Source of the DNA: Blastocatellia bacterium
GTDB lineage: Bacteria > Acidobacteriota > Blastocatellia > Chloracidobacteriales > JADJPF01
DNA length: 8,501 bases
Assembly: GCA_016789295.1 (NCBI GenBank)
Contig: JAEUQL010000145.1
Span: 1 to 8,501, forward strand
Direction: 5' to 3'
In this document: positions 6,676 through 8,501 of the stretch, one piece after another
How positions within the stretch are numbered: position 1 is the first letter of the stretch
How the letters are laid out: each line of letters begins with the position of its first letter
Notes under the pieces: generated by a model
Told to the model about the DNA's origin: nothing
Database searches by the model: none
What the model saw: the letters and a program-made list of their open reading frames with translations, nothing else
Made by a program: the position numbers and the translations under genes

Positions 6676-7374
6676 TTATTTTTCCAAGGATCTACTAGCC
6701 AGCCAGCTTCTCATTCGGGGTAGTGCTTCTAGCGGGACGGCATGAGATCCTTCATGGATCTCTATTTCGACACTTCTAACCCATTTTTGGAGGCGTTTTT
6801 GAAAGCTTTGTGTCTGTTCGACGCTGTAGTATTCATCTCTGTCAGTGCCTATGTGCAAGACAGATGTTTGAGGGCTTGGTTGGTAAGAGCCGGTTTCAAG
6901 GTCTCCTGGAACTCCTCCACATATAGCAATAATGCCAGAGACAAGGTTTGGATGTGTAAGAGCGAAGCGGTAATTGAGTGCTACAGACTGTGAAAATCCC
7001 AAAAGAAAGACTCTATTGTTATCTGCACCTGCTTCTCTTTGGGCTGTTTCGATAGCACCTAGAATTGCTTGGTGGTGAATCTCTATTGAGTCTTCTGGTT
7101 TGAAGTTTGTGCGCCAAGAAAAACCTATTTTGGGTGGAGATGTAGCTTTAGGGTCAAAGGTAAGACCATCTCCTAATATAAAAAAGTGTGAAGGCCCTTG
7201 CAGTGAAGCTATTACAAACTTTTCTTCGTCTATTCTGCGAGCCAATTTCATCATGGATTCTTTGTTACCAGCATAGCCGTGTAGAGCTATCAAGAGTGGG
7301 AGTCTCTGCAGAGAAGACGCTGGTTTATAGAGGTCAAAGTAGACGTTTTGGGAGATAGCAATTTTGTGTTCCAT
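6676..7374 (-). CDS. Alpha/beta hydrolase, carboxylesterase/phospholipase type
   Basis: A 232-residue serine hydrolase of the small carboxylesterase (Abhydrolase_2-like) type, with no signal peptide, so probably cytoplasmic. Visible parts are the oxyanion loop H32-G-Y-A-G36, the nucleophile elbow G126-F-S-Q-S130 with Ser128, an acid in the I-G-T-D-R-D stretch (Asp180 or Asp178) and His211 in G-S-H-A-V-P, giving a complete triad in the expected order. The elbow ends in Ser where this family usually has Gly. The substrate cannot be told; a short-chain ester is likely, and its place next to PHA genes raises the idea of a PHA oligomer hydrolase, which is only inference. The ATG at 7374 has no Shine-Dalgarno and lies nine bases after the T-run of a terminator, so expression may be low or depend on read-through or on a TATACT (7415-7410) with no good -35 box. 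Confidence 0.85.
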   Translation of the reverse strand: MEHKIAISQNVYFDLYKPASSLQRLPLLIALHGYAGNKESMMKLARRIDEEKFVIASLQGPSHFFILGDGLTFDPKATSPPKIGFSWRTNFKPEDSIEIHHQAILGAIETAQREAGADNNRVFLLGFSQSVALNYRFALTHPNLVSGIIAICGGVPGDLETGSYQPSPQTSVLHIGTDRDEYYSVEQTQSFQKRLQKWVRSVEIEIHEGSHAVPLEALPRMRSWLASRSLEK

Positions 7375-7383
7375 AGATTAATT

Positions 7384-7408
7384 AAAAGAGGCTACGATTT
7401 CGTAGCCT
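7384..7408 (-). terminator. Rho-independent terminator after the SCP2 gene
   Basis: On the - strand AGGCTACG (7408-7401) and CGTAGCCT (7396-7389) form a perfect 8-bp stem with a four-base loop, followed by CTTTTAATT. It starts eight bases after the SCP2 stop codon and lies directly before the hydrolase start. Confidence 0.85.
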
Positions 7409-7416
7409 GAGTATAG

Positions 7417-7725
7417 CTATTTGAAAGCATTTACAAAATCTTGAAGCATTGTTGGATTGTTAGACTTTATCTTGCCGCTCATAAAGTCCATCATTCCTGG
7501 TTTGTAGCCGTCTACCCAGATCTTAAGAAACATTTCTGGTGAAGTCTTCAACACGCAATCTGCTTCGTCTACAGTTTTCCCTTCTTCAACCTTTATCTTT
7601 CCGTCTGAGAATGTGACTGTGTATTTGTGATCTTCAAGAGAAAAGTAGTAGGATCTATCTTCCTTCATCCCACCTTTTTTGTAGCTTTTTTTCATGCCTT
7701 CAAAGACTTCAGGGATTGTTGCCAT
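7417..7725 (-). CDS. Small SCP2 sterol-carrier-like lipid-binding protein
   Basis: A 102-residue stand-alone SCP2 domain, the usual size for bacterial single-domain members. The N-terminus (M-A-T-I-P-E-V-F-E-G-M) is a typical first helix. Beta strands follow (25-50, with D-G-K-I-K-V-E-E-G), then A-D-C-V-L-K-T-S-P-E-M-F (55-66) and the signature helix region G-x-x-x-x-M-x-F-M-S-G-K-I-K (73-87), ending in the last helix 91-101. SCP2 folds hold a lipid or fatty acyl-CoA in a hydrophobic tunnel; the bacterial role is mostly unknown. The ATG at 7725 has AGGAG nine bases upstream. The gene has its own promoter (7778-7807) and terminator, so it is probably transcribed alone. It lies among genes for PHA granules, so handling of acyl-CoA or granule lipid is conceivable but is inference. 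Confidence 0.88.
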   Translation of the reverse strand: MATIPEVFEGMKKSYKKGGMKEDRSYYFSLEDHKYTVTFSDGKIKVEEGKTVDEADCVLKTSPEMFLKIWVDGYKPGMMDFMSGKIKSNNPTMLQDFVNAFK

Positions 7726-7777
7726 AGATGGTTTCTCCTTAACAGGTTTTGTGAGAGGTCTTAGTAGTTAGCAAAGC

Positions 7778-7807
7778 ATAGTATGTTAACAACAGCACTC
7801 TGGTCAA
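7778..7807 (-). promoter_or_regulatory. Promoter of the SCP2 gene
   Basis: On the - strand TTGACC (7807-7802; five of six) is followed after 18 bp by TACTAT (7783-7778; four of six), with a start expected near 7771 and a leader of about 46 bases. The spacer contains the 8-bp palindrome TGTTAACA (7784-7791), which is too short to call an operator. Confidence 0.55.
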
Positions 7808-7832
7808 CAGATTTCAAAACTCTTGCTGCTTG

Positions 7833-8435
7833 TTAAGACGATTTTCCCAAAAGGATAGCTCGGCAGAGCTTGTAGCTTGAACGAGCTTCTGTTTCTGCAT
7901 AAGCAAGATACTTTTTTAGTTCTTCATCACTGCCGAAAGCTACTCTTAGATCAGAAGATCTATCTTGGGTAAAATATGGGCTTGCAGGATTTGTGCGTAT
8001 GGAGTAGAGCAAGGCAGCAAGAATACTCGGATCGTTAGAGAAACGCTGAATAAAACTCTCTTCTTCAAGGCTTTGCCCTATTTGGAATATTCCTGTAAGG
8101 TAACTGAGACCTATAGTATAGTAGCGTGTATCAACTAACTCTGCTCGTGAAGGTACCCCACCTTTTGCAAGCATAAACCCAACTAAAGTTACAAATGAAC
8201 GGCTCTGTTGAGCTTCAGAATCTTTTTCTCCGCTTTCACGCCAAGCTTGCTCTTGAACTTCTATTAACAGATTGTATAACTCTTCTACAACCTCATTTTC
8301 TGCTTTGTACCAGTCTGCTTCTGCTGTTGCACTGTCACTACTTCTTGAGAGATAGATCTGGTGTGCTCTTGCTGCTATTAGATCTCTCACTGTTGCATCA
8401 CTGCGCAAAGATTCTTTAATAAACGCTTCATTCAT
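7833..8435 (-). CDS. DUF2934-like domain protein, function unknown
   Basis: A 200-residue soluble protein with no signal or membrane segment. Residues 17-52 resemble DUF2934: R-D-L-I-A-A-R-A-H-x-I-Y, a short variable loop, then A-D-W-Y-K-A-E-N-E-V. This fits the family pattern of an I-x-x-x-A-Y-x-x-W-like helix followed by D-W-x-x-A-E-x-E. DUF2934 proteins are usually short, often under about 120 residues, and their role is unknown. Here the domain is followed by about 145 residues of unfamiliar, mainly helical sequence (78-128 and 135-198), including G-G-V-P-S-R-A-E-L (92-100). The ATG at 8435 is supported by AAGGAG six bases upstream. The gene lies 34 bp after the end of the upstream gene and 107 bp before the SCP2 gene, which has its own promoter. 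The domain call is moderate; there is no function to assign. Confidence 0.8.
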   Translation of the reverse strand: MNEAFIKESLRSDATVRDLIAARAHQIYLSRSSDSATAEADWYKAENEVVEELYNLLIEVQEQAWRESGEKDSEAQQSRSFVTLVGFMLAKGGVPSRAELVDTRYYTIGLSYLTGIFQIGQSLEEESFIQRFSNDPSILAALLYSIRTNPASPYFTQDRSSDLRVAFGSDEELKKYLAYAETEARSSYKLCRAILLGKSS

Positions 8436-8469
8436 ACTTTACTCCTTAGTTTTTAAAAATTAGAAAAGC

Positions 8470-8501
8470 TTAGTCAACTTCCATAACTACACGAAAACCA
8501 A
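8470..8501 (-). CDS. C-terminal end of a gene, possibly formylglycine-generating-enzyme-like
   Basis: On the - strand, one frame from the window edge reads G-F-R-V-V-M-E-V-D and stops at TAA (8472-8470), preceded by a codon ending in TT. The G-F-R-V/C-V end is typical of proteins with the FGE-sulfatase (SUMF1-like) fold, whose last strand carries a Gly-Phe-Arg motif. Ten codons are too few to be sure. The gene would be in line with the DUF2934-like gene, 34 bp upstream of its start. Confidence 0.4.
   Translation of the reverse strand, partial: GFRVVMEVD

Noticed and set aside
6742..6993. Open frame on the + strand opposite the hydrolase
   Set aside because: It has no family resemblance and lies wholly inside a gene with a complete catalytic triad on the other strand.
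8450..8477. Promoter for the DUF2934-like gene on the - strand (TTGACT, 16 bp, TAAAAA)
   Set aside because: The start point would fall near 8443, inside the Shine-Dalgarno, and the -35 box overlaps the end of the upstream gene.

Overview
This 8.5 kb window comes from a moderately AT-rich bacterium (roughly 40% G+C, estimated by eye from sampled lines). It holds eight protein-coding genes, two of them cut by the window edges, and no RNA genes, CRISPR array or insertion sequence that I can see. Large TPR-CHAT proteins with a small TPR partner, a DUF2934-like protein and a polyhydroxyalkanoate (PHA) regulator/phasin pair fit Acidobacteriota, perhaps Blastocatellia. That assignment rests on family recognition alone and is tentative.

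Left part, + strand (1-5159). A membrane-anchored TPR protein, open at the window start, is followed 13 bp later by an 1131-residue TPR-CHAT protein with an intact His990/Cys1036 protease dyad. After a 178-bp gap comes a 303-residue protein of no family I recognise, with a strong Shine-Dalgarno that moves its start to 4248. The gap carries two interleaved inverted repeats that cannot easily form together. The N-terminal part of the TPR-CHAT protein resembles the small TPR protein, so the two look like products of an old duplication. They may form a membrane-associated sensor/protease unit, with the 303-residue protein a possible partner; this last link is inference. A bidirectional terminator (5164-5205) separates this block from the convergent genes on the right.

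Right part, - strand (5234-8501). Read in transcription order there is the very end of a gene whose last nine residues resemble the C-terminus of formylglycine-generating-enzyme-like proteins, a DUF2934-like protein, an SCP2 lipid-binding protein with its own promoter and terminator, an alpha/beta hydrolase, a PhaR-type PHA regulator and a phasin-like granule protein. The regulator and phasin form a two-gene operon behind a good sigma70-type promoter. A perfect 15-bp palindrome lies in the spacer of that promoter, and an identical palindrome lies 32 bp upstream, about three helical turns away: the arrangement of a repressor operator pair. Regulator and phasin share a Pro-Thr-Arg-plus-leucine-zipper motif with identical spacing, which suggests that they may bind each other or the same granule surface. 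No PHA synthase, thiolase or reductase gene is present here.
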